Origin: Bemisia tabaci
Lineage: Eukaryota; Arthropoda; Insecta; Hemiptera; Aleyrodidae
Direction: 5' to 3'
Assembly (NCBI RefSeq): GCF_918797505.1
Contig: NC_092795.1
Location: forward strand, 33,033,131-33,097,130
Length of the DNA stretch: 64,000 bases
The stretch's first letter is position 1; every line of letters starts with the position of its first letter. Position numbers and translations under genes: made by a program. Below, one piece after another: positions 47,099 to 56,611 of the stretch. The notes under the pieces are model-generated. The model did no database searches. It was not told the DNA's origin and saw nothing but the letters and a program-made list of their open reading frames with translations.

Positions 47099-47343
47099 AA
47101 GGAAAAACGCCGTATGAGCATTCGAACATTGCCAAATTTCCTCTCGGAAAATATCTATTTTTTAAAAAAGTTATGAATATTTTGTCCTTGAGATTTTCAG
47201 GCTTTTTAGATAAAATTCCGAACAAAATCCTCCGAAAAATTAGAGAAGAAATATTCACAAATTTCCCTGAAAATTCGTCGTTTTTTCGGAGGAAATTTGG
47301 CAACGCCGAAAGGATTATACGGGGTTATTCCTTAGCACGGCAG
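47099..47343. mobile_element. Family V MITE, copy V2
   Basis: Inverted ends CTGCCGTGCTAAGGAAAAAC and TTATTCCTTAGCACGGCAG; perfect 4-bp flanking duplication AATG (47095-47098, 47344-47347). Confidence 0.88.
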
Positions 47344-48216
47344 AATGGGAGAAAAGATCAACTTGAAGAGGAGAACTCGAATGCGCTCGGATAAAAGCCC
47401 GGTAAACGGTGAGCGCCGTGGAAATTGGCGCCCGGCCCGACTTAAAGTTCACGCGAAAAAAGGTTGAGGAAAGGTTAATTAGCTCGCTAGGATTTATTCC
47501 GCCCGAGCAAGTCCCGCTCTTGCCGCGCGGCCCACTCGGGGTTGGGGCGACCTCGTAAGGGTGTGATCCATGTCGCACTCCGGAGCCGAGCTTTGCCCGA
47601 GTGGCATTTTCTGCAGGAAGAGTTGCAAAGTAAGTCGATACGGTTGCAACAAGGCATAATAATGATGGAATAATGTATCGTTTAACAAGGTGAAAATTTC
47701 CTTGAAGGTCATCAGAAACCTGGAAAACACAAGGGAGTTTGCCTAAACCTCCCTAGTAAAAATTGGCGATAAGAGCTGCGTTTCAAAATACCATAGGAAT
47801 TCTTATAGCCGGCTAAAGAAGGCTACAGAAAATCAAATAGCTGTCTGTAAAATGCGGAGAAAATCATACGGCCGGGCCATACGAAGCGATAAAAAACTAT
47901 GCAGCCGGGCTATAGTTCCTATCGCCGGGCTTTACACTTTATCGCCTGGATGTTGCTTTTTCGCCATAGATTATAAAAAGCTATAAGAAATTGTGTAGAA
48001 AGTCGTATGCTTTGGAAATCATTAAGTTTGATACGGAACCACCTTAATATTTACAAAACACACATTTATTTTCCTTTAGTACATATTTTTTTTCATCAAT
48101 TAAAATGAGAATAATCCATACAGGATGTGCAAACATTTCAAAATCATGAGTTGAATAACGCTGACTCCGCCAGATTAAATATTAGAGCCTAACACAAAGC
48201 GGAGCGGCGACGCACT

Positions 48217-48292
48217 GGCGCCTACAAACCTAACAGGGATACTTCACGCATTGCGCAACGCGTGAAGTATCCCTGTTAGGTTTGTAGGCGCC
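48217..48292. repeat. Perfect 33-bp hairpin
   Basis: Arms 48217-48249 and 48260-48292 are exact reverse complements (GGCGCCTACAAACCTAACAG outermost), with loop ATTGCGCAAC. Half of it resembles the unit repeated at 14838-14992. Confidence 0.95.
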
Positions 48293-48324
48293 TATGCGTG
48301 TTTCGCGCTGGCTGCCCGCCTGCC

Positions 48325-48395
48325 ACGGCGCTTGAAGCAACTATTTCACACCAGAGGTATTGCACAGTATCATACGAAACTGAAGGCGCTCTAAT
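48325..48395 (+). repeat. Dispersed relative of the family J unit
   Basis: CGCTTGAAGCAACTATTTC, then CATACGAAACTGAAGGCGCT; weak match. Confidence 0.45.
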
Positions 48396-48684
48396 ATATT
48401 AGTAATGGCAGGCATCCATCAAAAGTACGGAGCTCTCCTCGCAAAATAAATCAAGATACTACGGCCCAAAAAGAGGGCAGTATTCCAAAAAATCACTCTA
48501 ACATCCGTCTAACTCAGTCCTAGCATCCGTAATTAGTAACGTTTAGCATACACTTTATCGCCATCGGCTATAAAAGGCTATAAGAAATTGTGTAGCCGGC
48601 TATAGAAGCTATTGGACATCTTACAGCCGGCTGTAGGTCTATGGTATTTTGGAACACAGATTCTACTGCCAATTTTTACCAGGG

Positions 48685-49335
48685 CTTAAAAGTCAGTGAA
48701 TTTCGTTGGAAGAACTTGAAATTTTCTCCTCGGGCTGAAATAATCAGTTATTTTCAATTTCAAGCAACTTCGCGTTAAAAATTGTTTGTATTTGTATGAG
48801 AAATCATTCAGGAAGGAAACAAGTTATAGTCGGGAAATTTTACGCTCTGAAACCCTACAAAGTGATGGAAAAGTCAGGGAATTTTGAAATTTACGAAAAC
48901 TTGACAAACTGTAAGAGTAAAAACAGAGATTACTCTTTGCTTGTAAGTAAATGTGACGAAGTAAGACTTACGAGCTTCAAAGTGGAAATTCAAGTTGTTT
49001 GTTACTTTCAAAACCGTGGTAATATTTATCGTGGATTTCTCTTGAACTTTTACGTTAATTTTGATTATTTTTGCGAACTTTTAAAAGATTTAAAATAAAA
49101 TTTCAGAACGTTTCATGTAGATTTCTAGAATTTTATGAAATCCACGCAGCAGTCTAAAGTATTAAAGTTCCATAAGGAAGGACTTGTCTCAGAAAATTTG
49201 GGAATTTTATGAAACTTCACGCTCTCTCTTCTAAGCGGAACAAAATTCCATATAATTATCAGAAATGTCATAAAATTTCTCGAAGTTCTAGAATTGTATG
49301 AAAGCCGCGTATTTCGAGGCTCGCAAGAACTTTTA
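48685..49335. other. Non-coding stretch, nothing recognised
   Basis: A 100-codon ORF at 48796-49098 encodes no recognised domain; the flanking sequence repeats AATTTTATGAAA-type phrases, so it is probably spurious. Confidence 0.35.
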
Positions 49336-49795
49336 CACAGAAAAAAAACTCCGGCTGTGGAAGGCGTACTTAAGGGCTATATGGATTGCATTTTGCAAAA
49401 AGGAACCACTAGCATTGCAATGTTGCTAAGATTATGCAACTTCTTTTGTCTTGGAGGAAAGACCGATTATCCATTAATAGTTTCTATTTTACTCGCTAAA
49501 AACTGTGAATTTAAGAAAACAATTACCATCTAAATTTCATAGTTTTTCACGATTTCCGCAATTTAATTGCAAAGGATGAAGTTGCACAATCTTAGCATCA
49601 TTGCAATGCTAGTCGTTCCTTTTTGCAAAATGCGATCCATATAGACATACCCTCTACGTTCCGGACTCAGAGGCTGAAAATTCCGGGCGTGGCATCCGGA
49701 GCAGTCAAAGCTACGGCTCCAGCACCTGGGATTTTCTGCCTCTGAGCCCGAAACGGAGGTTTTTCTGCATAGTCCGTACTTTTTTTTTTTCAGTG
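49336..49795. mobile_element. Family C MITE, copy C3, carrying family U
   Basis: Starts CACAGAAAAAAAACTCCGGC and ends TTTTTTTTTTCAGTG, flanked by TA on both sides (49334-49335, 49796-49797). The core ACGTTCCGGACTCAGAGGC and GCTACGGCTCCAGCAC matches C2. It lies 150 bp upstream of the first recognised LMO exon. Confidence 0.85.
49377..49644. mobile_element. Family U foldback MITE nested in C3
   Basis: Inverted ends CTATATGGATTGCATTTTGC and GCAAAATGCGATCCATATAG; further inverted blocks CACTAGCATTGCAATGTTGC and GCATCATTGCAATGCTAG. 268 bp, no ORF. Confidence 0.85.
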
Positions 49796-49945
49796 TACGT
49801 AAATTTTAAAAATTCGAAAAAAATGTTCTCATCCCTACAAGATTTAGTGAAGGACATGGTTATAATGATGACATTGTGGACGTTCACCGATGGAATTTCT
49901 CGTGACGCGATGATTACTAATGTGTGTGATTTTCATTTGTTTCAG

Positions 49946-50228
49946 AGTCCGGTGGAGGAGGGGGCGGAGGGACGACGGGGGTGCCTGGGGCAACGGGGCC
50001 GGGGGGGACGGTGGGCGTCGTGAGCGGCGGGGGTGGGGGCGGGGCGGTGCTGAAGGAGTGCGCCCACTGTCGGAAGGCCATCACGGAGCGGTTCCTGCTC
50101 AAAGCCCTGGACTCCCTCTGGCACGAGGACTGCCTCAAGTGCGGCGTCTGCGGCTGCCGTCTCGGCGAGGTCGGCTCTACCCTCTACACCAAAGCCAACC
50201 TCATACTCTGCAAAAGGGACTACCTCAG
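49946..50228 (+). CDS. Bx: LMO (Beadex/dLMO) exon with LIM domain 1
   Basis: LIM-domain-only nuclear cofactor. In flies LMO proteins bind the LIM-domain-binding protein Chip/LDB and so limit LIM-homeodomain factors such as Apterous. The exon starts after acceptor TTTCATTTGTTTCAG with two bases of a split codon, then a Gly/Thr/Val-rich linker (about 35 residues), then LIM1. All eight zinc ligands are visible, numbering from the first whole codon: C38, C41, H59, C62, C65, C68, C88, D91. The block GEVGSTLYTKANLILC is characteristic of LMO1/2/3-type proteins. It ends inside an Arg codon before donor GTGAGA. The GC-rich sequence differs from its AT-rich surroundings. The 5' coding exon with the start codon was not found; the ATG-less reading frame here cannot be the true start. 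Confidence 0.95.
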
Positions 50229-50357
50229 GTGAGACACACTCTTTTCCCTCCCCCTCTTACCGCCCTACCCCTAAATAACCACAAAAATTCAATTATTTTT
50301 CAAAAAGTTCAAACACTCTATTTCCAAATTTGCCAAAAACCCATCAGGGAGTACCCA

Positions 50358-50670
50358 CACGGAGAAAACAAACTCGTGCGTGGGACCCGAAGTTTAGGTC
50401 ATATGGATCTCGAAAGTTTTCAGATTGAGCATCTGAACACTTTAGGTCTAGCTGCCGAAGTTCGGATCACACATCTAAAACTTCAGTTCTTACATCTGAA
50501 GTACTTCGGTTCTCACATCTGAAGTACTTCAGATGTGGAGAACTGAAGTTTCAGATGTATGATCCGAACTTCGGCAGCTAGACCTAAGTGTTCAGATGCT
50601 CAATCTGAGAACTTCAGAGATCCATATGACCTAAACTTCGGGTCCCACGCACGAGTTTTTTTTCTCCGTG
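50358..50670. mobile_element. Family B MITE, copy B3, in LMO intron
   Basis: Starts CACGGAGAAAACAAACTCG and ends TTTTTTTTCTCCGTG; flanked by CA (50356-50357, 50671-50672). Inserted at the left end of element T. Confidence 0.88.
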
Positions 50671-50995
50671 CATGGAGTACATAGAGTCGTAATGTAAATG
50701 GGAGAGCTGGCGCCAAGTTGTGCTCGACGAGTTCCGAGCCCGGTGTGCGCCGAGCCCGGGTCACTTTTTCGATACATTTTCGATCCAAAATGGCGGTGTA
50801 GAATACGTGGTGATTCCTATCTTCTGTGTTTACATCGGATGGCCGGGTACCCGTGTATCGTAAACAATCGATTATGTATCGAAAAAGTGACCCGGCGTCA
50901 CGCAGGAGTCTCGGGATTCGGGACCTGGAAAATGCTTAAAAGTGGCGCCAGCTCACCCACTTTCCAATTACATCACGACTCTATGTACTCTATGA
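50671..50995. mobile_element. Family T foldback element with 8-bp flanking repeat
   Basis: Inverted ends GGAGTACATAGAGTCGT and ACGACTCTATGTACTC; longer inverted blocks include GGCGCCA ... TGGCGCC and TCACTTTTTCGATACAT ... ATGTATCGAAAAAGTGA. Together with B3 it is bracketed by GAGTACCC (50049+300 = 50349-50356 and 50996-51003), fitting a hAT-like 8-bp duplication. ORFs here are palindrome artefacts. Confidence 0.75.
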
Positions 50996-51249
50996 GAGTA
51001 CCCTACTACAACCCACGATTTGACTTTTTGATTTTGAATTGAAATCACACTTAAACCTTCATTTTATCATCGAATTCGATATTTTGGGGTCCGCAACATG
51101 GCAACACTGACGCGGCAAAAAAAATTTTGTACGGGCATAAAAATTTCAGGAAAGTCACATCTTATACCAAGTGAAATCATACTAAAAATTCAGATCGGCC
51201 GAGGCAAGGATGAGGGAGAGGGGATTTAATTTGTCCCTAGGCCAATTTT

Positions 51250-51385
51250 GCTATTTTACCCCTCAAAAACCACAAAAATGCGATTATTTTTCCGAGAGCT
51301 CCGATGACCTATTTCGAAATTGCCCAAAAACACATCAGAAAGTACCCCACTACAACCTCCAACTTGAATTTTTTATGTACCTTCA
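51250..51385 (+). repeat. Second copy of an intronic duplication (unfilled site)
   Basis: Matches the DNA around the B3/T insertion: CCACAAAAATGCGATTATTT, CATCAGAAAGTACCCCACTA, CAACCTCCAACTTGAATTTT. It shows the sequence as it would be without the insertion. Confidence 0.75.
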
Positions 51386-51487
51386 AAGTTCTTAATAAGT
51401 CAGTTAAACGCACCGTGAGGGGCTTAAAGACCCCAATTGGTCCTTTCATATTCCTTATTCTTAGTGGCTTTTCTTTGTTTCTTTCAG

Positions 51488-51613
51488 GTTATTCGGTTCT
51501 ACTGGCCTCTGCGCCGCGTGTGATAAACCTATTCCCGCTTTCGAGATGGTCATGCGGGCGAAAAGTAATGTTTATCATCTAGATTGTTTTGCCTGTCAAC
51601 AATGTAATCATAG
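51488..51613 (+). CDS. Bx: LMO exon, first half of LIM domain 2
   Basis: Completes the split Arg codon, then reads [20 protein letters not shown] and continues to QQCNH. It supplies six zinc ligands of LIM2, in the running numbering: C102, C105, H124, C127, C130, C133. It ends inside an Arg codon before donor GTAAGT. Its 126 bases keep the frame between the flanking exons. LFGTTG..CAAC and FEMVMRA are near-invariant in LMO proteins, so identification is firm. Confidence 0.95.
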
Positions 51614-52957
51614 GTAAGTTTGTCACTTTCACCTCTTCTTCTGGCTTTTCATGGGGGCAACACAACGAAGTCATGAATCTAATTTTTGTTTAAAATTAGT
51701 TCATACTTAAGTAGAAAAAAACGAGAAAAAAAAAGTCCCGAAAGAACGCCAAATCTGTTAGTTTTCCCCAAAGCAGCAAAATATGAGCGCTCTTTCAACG
51801 TTGCATTTTCTTTTATGTGGTTTTGAATAGCAATCGGCTCTATGCATTATTGCTGACTATCCGAGTCTACGGTCTTCGTGTCACGTCGTTGTTTGCGTGG
51901 ATGAATGCAGGATATGAAAACGAAGAACTCTGACCGCCTTCAAATAGGAAAATAGGCAATCCGCACATCCTAAGTGTTAATATAGTTGTATTCCTTCGTT
52001 GACCTAAGTCTCACTCAATCCTTCCTTGCCGTGCGAGAGGAAGAGTGGGATGGATTGAAACGAATAATCAGTTTAACCGCATCTCGAGTCACCGATTTGT
52101 TTTATACAATCCTCTGTTTCTCCTCGTAAGAAGCAATCAGCCGGTATCAGATTAACAGGAGACGATTTTTTAATTCAAATTTTTAATTTCTCTAATTTTT
52201 TAATTTTACATCAGAGCTGATTTTCAATTTTATCTCCGCATTTTATCCCGCCAATCATAATTTTTTACAGGGTTCAGACTCTGTTTCAAGGATACGTCAC
52301 GGCCAGCCAATGGTCTGCGCCCTTTTAACCTATGTTGACCGTAGAAAATGATAAGTTTCGATTTTGATACATAAATTGTTTATGTTAAATCGACTTTTTG
52401 AGAGAGAAAAAAATTGTTATAAAAAAAACAATCTCATCAAGACAAGGGAAAATGGGTATTCTCACACAAATTTTATTCAACTGAAAAGGCTGCGTCCTTT
52501 ACGGAAGAGGCATTATATGTACTCATTCTTAGAAACTACCAAGAAAACGATTTCCTTGTGATAATGATTCCATATTCTCTTCGTATTCTATCTAATGAAG
52601 AATTTTCACACAAAAATTTTATTGCTTCATCTGAGAGCGCTTAATAAGCTGAGTTCGCAGTATTTTTCATAATTTTTTTTTCTGAAATGAGAAATCGGAG
52701 AAAAAATATTTAAAAGTGAGAAAATGTGCCGCCTTGTGACGTCATCTGGCGGCGTTTTCCATTGCAACACATGTATTTTGGCAAATTAGGTTCTGTCATA
52801 TTCCATCGGTTAATTGTTCAGTTTAGAAACTTAGGATATCCTCGTGCTCAGTTTTCTCAGCAGTTTCTTTTTCAACATGGAATTTACAAATTTTCAGACA
52901 CCTGCAAATTCTCCATTGTAAGTATTTTCTCCTAATGAATATTTACGTATGTTTCAG
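51614..52957 (+). other. LMO intron 2 (splits LIM2)
   Basis: GT-AG, phase 2, acceptor TTTACGTATGTTTCAG. It contains the inverted family Y repeat at 52590-52925, which ends about 30 bases before the acceptor. Confidence 0.9.
52590..52925 (-). repeat. Dispersed repeat family Y, copy 2
   Basis: Reverse-complement homologue of 1095-1430, including the TGACGTCA octamer in GTGACGTCATCTGGCGGC. Confidence 0.75.
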
Positions 52958-53099
52958 GTTTTGCGTTGGCGACCGGTTTTACCTTTGTGATAACAAAATT
53001 TTGTGTGAATATGACTACGAGGAGCGGCTCGTGTTTGCGAATATGGCTTACAATCCTAGCAGCTTAGCACATATCAGAAGGCAAGTCAGTCAGTTGCAG
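52958..53099 (+). CDS. Bx: LMO exon, end of LIM2 and linker
   Basis: Reads (R)FCVGDRFYLCDNKILCEYDY and then EERLVFANMAYNPSSLAHIR, ending RQVSQLQ. The last LIM2 ligands are C152 and D155. The segment after LIM2 (VFANMAYNPSSLAHIRRQ) is the form I recall for insect LMO, not vertebrate LMO1-4, which supports an arthropod origin. The exon ends on a complete codon before GTAGGG, a weaker donor. Reading through would add VGTRIGSNLGE and stop at 53135, so intron retention would give a short alternative C terminus. Confidence 0.95.
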
Positions 53100-55396
53100 G
53101 TAGGGACCAGGATAGGTAGCAATCTTGGGGAATGAGCGTTTCAATTAACCCTCTCAATCTATGCACCCCTTTAGACTGAACTGAGAAATGAAAAACAAGC
53201 CGAAACAAAAAAATGCCTGCTTCCCTCCCCTTCAGGAGAAAAATATACCTTCCACGATTTTATTTCGACTTTTTAAACTGAAGTTCATAGCTGAGTAGTA
53301 TAAAAGTAAAATTCAGTAAAAAATGAAAAAGATAAAAAGGAAATATACGAAGTAAAAAAAATAAATGAAAAAGAGTACACAAAGTAAGGAAAAGTAAAAA
53401 AAAAAGTAAAAAAGTAAAAAATGGTAAAAAAAGTAAAAAAAGGTAAAAAAAGTAAAAAAGTAAAAAAAGGTAAAAAAAGTAAAAAAAGCAAAAGATAGTA
53501 TACAAATTAGAAGAGTAAGAAAAAGTAAAAAAATCAGGAAAAGTGAAAGAAGTAAAAAAGTATAAAAAAATAAAACGAATAAAAAAGTAAGAAAAAGTAG
53601 AAAAAGTAAAAGAAAGTAAAAAAATTAGAAGAGTAAGAAAAAGTTAAAGAAAATAGGAAAAGTAAAAGAAGTAAAAAAGTATAAAAAAATAAAACGAATA
53701 AAAAAGTAAGAAAAAGTAGAAAAAGTAAAAGAAAGTAAAAAAATTAGAAGAGTAAGAAAAAGTTAAAAAATTAGGAAAAGTAAACGAAGTCAAAAAAAGT
53801 AAAATTAAGTAACTTTTGGTATTAAATTTTAACTCGAAACTACCTATGTCAATCACAGTATCTCTGGAGCATTTTTAGAAACACCTATTGAATCGGTTAA
53901 AAGGTCACAAAAACTTGTTTTGAAGGTAGAATTTTGTGAATATGTAAAGAATAATATTATTTTGTAAAACTGCAATGTTCCTGCACTAAGTAATCAGAGA
54001 GCTGTTGTTCTTTGAAAGCAGTAGATGGACCTGTCATCCATTAGGTGTTTCAAAGAGTAATATCTCCATTTATATTAAACCTGGGAACCTCTTGCTTGAC
54101 AAATTTTACTATCATTCTGCTAATTCATTGGTTGTAAACATCAAAACGCAAGTTTACAATACGCACAATTAATTTACTAATTTTGTCACAAATTTCCTCA
54201 TTAAAGATTTGTAGTACCTACTTATGAAGTAGGTTTAGAAAGCTCCTATAAAAGATTTCTTATTTTCTTTTTTAAAAACAATTAGGTGGGGGGGAGGGGA
54301 GAGTTCTCTTTTTGAAAATGAAATGGTGAGGTTTTTTGAAAAATATTATCTTTTTCTCGATTTCGCTGTACACCTAGTCTTGTAATGAGTGAAAAATTTC
54401 AAATTATTTGCCATTTAAATGTTCGACACCCAGACTTGCTTTTGAACCTAATTATCTCTTGATACTTACACTCTTACCAGGTTCCCCCACGCTCATAAAG
54501 TAGCTGTCATGGTTGAATACTAAAAACTAGTTTAAATCAAGTCGAAACAGTTTTGCTTAATGGACCCCCAGACAAAGAGTTAATTGGAGCTCAAATTACC
54601 TATCTCACGATGAAAATATTCAAATATTGATTGACAGGGTACTGTATCAGATTTGACTGTTGGAAATGAAGTTTCAAAACTTGAAAATTTTGTACAAAAT
54701 TCCTGAAAAAATTTTCAAAACACATTGGTTTAATATGGGATCCTCTCTGGTTTTCTTTAAGAAAAATTGCCATCTTGCAATTTTACCAGCACTATTCCCA
54801 CGTATTTTACAAAATTTTAACAAAAATCGCTCATTATTTTTTACACCTGTATCAAGCATACCTATAGGTATTGCATTTTACTTTAGGTACCTAAGTTTCG
54901 CATCACTATAAAATTTTATACCTACATATTTATAATTTAAGAAAAATTTGATGCCAACTTTTTTTATGCTAATATGACATGGACACTGAATCTACCAGAC
55001 TCTGTATCTCGGTTTGCGATGTTGTAGACTTCCTATATTACTTTATTTTTTAAATGGAAAACTATTCAGTGTGAATTATTGGAAACTATATGACTTTTCC
55101 TCTCTGAGCAAGGAAAACTCTGTGAAAATTTTGAAGAACGATATTGATTTGTTCTCCTTTAGAAAAATAAAGTGGGAGCGGAGCTTTTTAAACACGGCGA
55201 ACGAGATACATGCTCCGATAGTCTCACTGTAAATATTCATCTGTGTGGAAAATCCTTGAAACGGTTTCCTATTTTTTTACAATTTACAGTTTTTTTACTT
55301 AACATCATGGTCTTAATAGTCAGTGCTACTAAGGCACCTAGTAATGGGTCAGAAATTGTAATTAGGGCTAAATTGTCTTACTTTTTGTTTGTGCAG
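53100..55396 (+). other. LMO intron 3
   Basis: Phase 0 GT-AG intron with acceptor TACTTTTTGTTTGTGCAG. The tandem GCAGCCAGCAG at the acceptor could allow use of the AG a few bases downstream. It contains the GTAAAAA-type low-complexity tract and otherwise AT-rich sequence. Confidence 0.85.
53300..53815 (+). repeat. (GTAAAAAA)n-like low-complexity tract
   Basis: About 500 bp of degenerate AGTAAAAAA units with GAA and ATA variants. A block of about 117 bp is repeated almost exactly (AGAAGAGTAAGAAAAAGT at 53508 and again at 53626 and 53745). Reverse-strand ORFs rich in Phe/Leu/Tyr are artefacts of this composition. Confidence 0.9.
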
Positions 55397-55639
55397 CCAG
55401 CAGCAGGAGCAAGAGGCAATGTAGGGGGAGGAGTGGAGGTGCGACGGCAAACGTGCGGCGCCTCTTGTTTTCCCTCGATCCCAACCATGTTACCATCAGC
55501 CACTCCCCCTCAGATCATTCAACAACAGCAACAGCAGCAACACCGCGATGACGGCTCTAGCGGCTACGGCAGCCCCGATTCAGAAACTTTCGAATCGACC
55601 ACTCAATGATTTTGTTTCTTGACACCTGCTTCCATCCCG
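55397..55639 (+). CDS. Bx: LMO last coding exon and start of 3' UTR
   Basis: Coding part is 55397-55609 (70 residues plus TGA). It reads PAAGARGNVGGG..., then a Pro/Thr/Ser segment, a run of seven Gln (55520-55540), and DDGSSGYGSPDSETFESTTQ at the end. It is disordered and lacks domains. The DDGSSGYGSPDSE motif matches my memory of the fly dLMO tail, so the exon assignment is good. After the stop only 30 bases remain before donor CCG|GTAAGTAC at 55640. The visible protein totals 253 residues. Confidence 0.88.
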
Positions 55640-55668
55640 GTAAGTACTTATTTTACCAACCCAAGTAC

Positions 55669-56339
55669 CCAAGTAGCACAGATTGCAATAAGTAGCGATT
55701 ACATTGTAAAAATATTGCAATTCCACCGAGTGTTGTGTATGTTGCCTAGCTCCTATTTGAAGGGGCATCATTTATCGAGACATGTTGCAATAAAATTGAA
55801 ATAAGTTGCAATTTTTCATTGCACAGCATTTTGCCTATCTCTCTGACACATGGAGCTCATTTTGTTGATTGTTTAAGATGGGCATAAATCGACTAAATGA
55901 TGTAAAAGTATTGCAATTTAATTGTAAAAAATTACAATTTTATTAACATCAAATAGCAATTTTATTTCAATATTTTCGTTGCACTGTGCTACTTGGGGTA
56001 TCAGTGATCGCGATAAGTTGTGATTTGATCGGAAAATGTATTTCTATTTTAAATAGGTGTTGATTTATTGCAGCATTATTGGATAAAAAAATGCGAAAAA
56101 AGTGTTATATCAGGTATCGCATAAATTTGCAATAAAATCGCCATTTTAGGTATCGACGGCGATTTATTGCAATATCATCGAGCAAAAAATCATGATAAAT
56201 TCAGATAAAATTCCGATTTTACAGAAATAAAATTGCGACAAGATCGAGGATAATCCCTCAGATGTTGACGATCCTAGCAATTTTATCGCCAAAAAATCTT
56301 AAAAATATCGCGATGTCTCCGTCAATAAATGCTACTTGG
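55669..56339. mobile_element. Family N element (CCAAGTAGCA ends)
   Basis: CCAAGTAGCACAG at 55669 is inverted at 55984-55996 (CTGTGCTACTTGG), with TTGCAATA/ATATTG-rich arms. A further inverted end TGCTACTTGG lies at 56330-56339. This suggests a 328-bp element plus a second half-copy joined to it. Confidence 0.75.
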
Positions 56340-56603
56340 GAACTGGCAGCAAAACTATGAAAAGTGTAATGATACGAGTATTACATTTCTACCTATTGTA
56401 GGCACTTACCGAATTTTCTGAAGAAAATGAGTAATACTTACTTAACATAATTCAAGACCACCTACTCTTAGTAAGTACTCTATGTGAGTCCAGACTTCAA
56501 AAAAAAGGGGCTTTAGCCAATTTCTACCATTTTTTGAAAGTACAATTTAATTACCTACCTATAGTGGAAAATGCCGAAAATTAAAAGAGTTACTTCTCAC
56601 AAA

Positions 56604-56611
56604 ACCAAAGA
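56604..56611 (+). promoter_or_regulatory. miR-9 seed-match site (ACCAAAGA)
   Basis: Perfect 8-mer complement to the miR-9 seed. In Drosophila miR-9a represses dLMO through its 3' UTR (established knowledge). Here it falls inside the predicted 3' UTR intron, so it would act only in unspliced transcripts. Confidence 0.45.

Larger units (their letters stand above)
47751..48684. mobile_element. Family M TIR element, 934 bp, with inserted hairpin
   Basis: Ends CCCTAGTAAAAATTGGC and GCCAATTTTTACCAGGG are inverted, and the similarity continues inward to CAAAATACCATA ... TATGGTATTTTG, giving arms of about 45 bp. The interior has repeated TATAGCCGGC/GCCGGGCTATAG motifs. The middle (about 48190-48400) holds a perfect hairpin and a J-like unit that look inserted. 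Confidence 0.75.
50229..51487 (+). other. LMO intron (between LIM1 and LIM2 exons)
   Basis: GT-AG intron, phase 2, with acceptor TTTTCTTTGTTTCTTTCAG. It holds MITEs B3 and T, and a diverged direct duplication (about 50265-50356 plus 51001-51030, against 51250-51370). The MITEs interrupt the first copy. Confidence 0.9.

Noticed and set aside
49920..50522. 200-codon ORF over the first LMO exon in another frame
   Set aside because: It is the wrong frame; the true frame encodes LIM1 and joins the next exon at a good donor.
50698..51042. 114-codon ORF in the LMO intron
   Set aside because: Lies across foldback element T; a palindrome artefact.
53260..53856. Minus-strand hydrophobic ORFs (Phe/Leu/Tyr-rich)
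   Set aside because: Translation of the GTAAAAA low-complexity tract, not a membrane protein.
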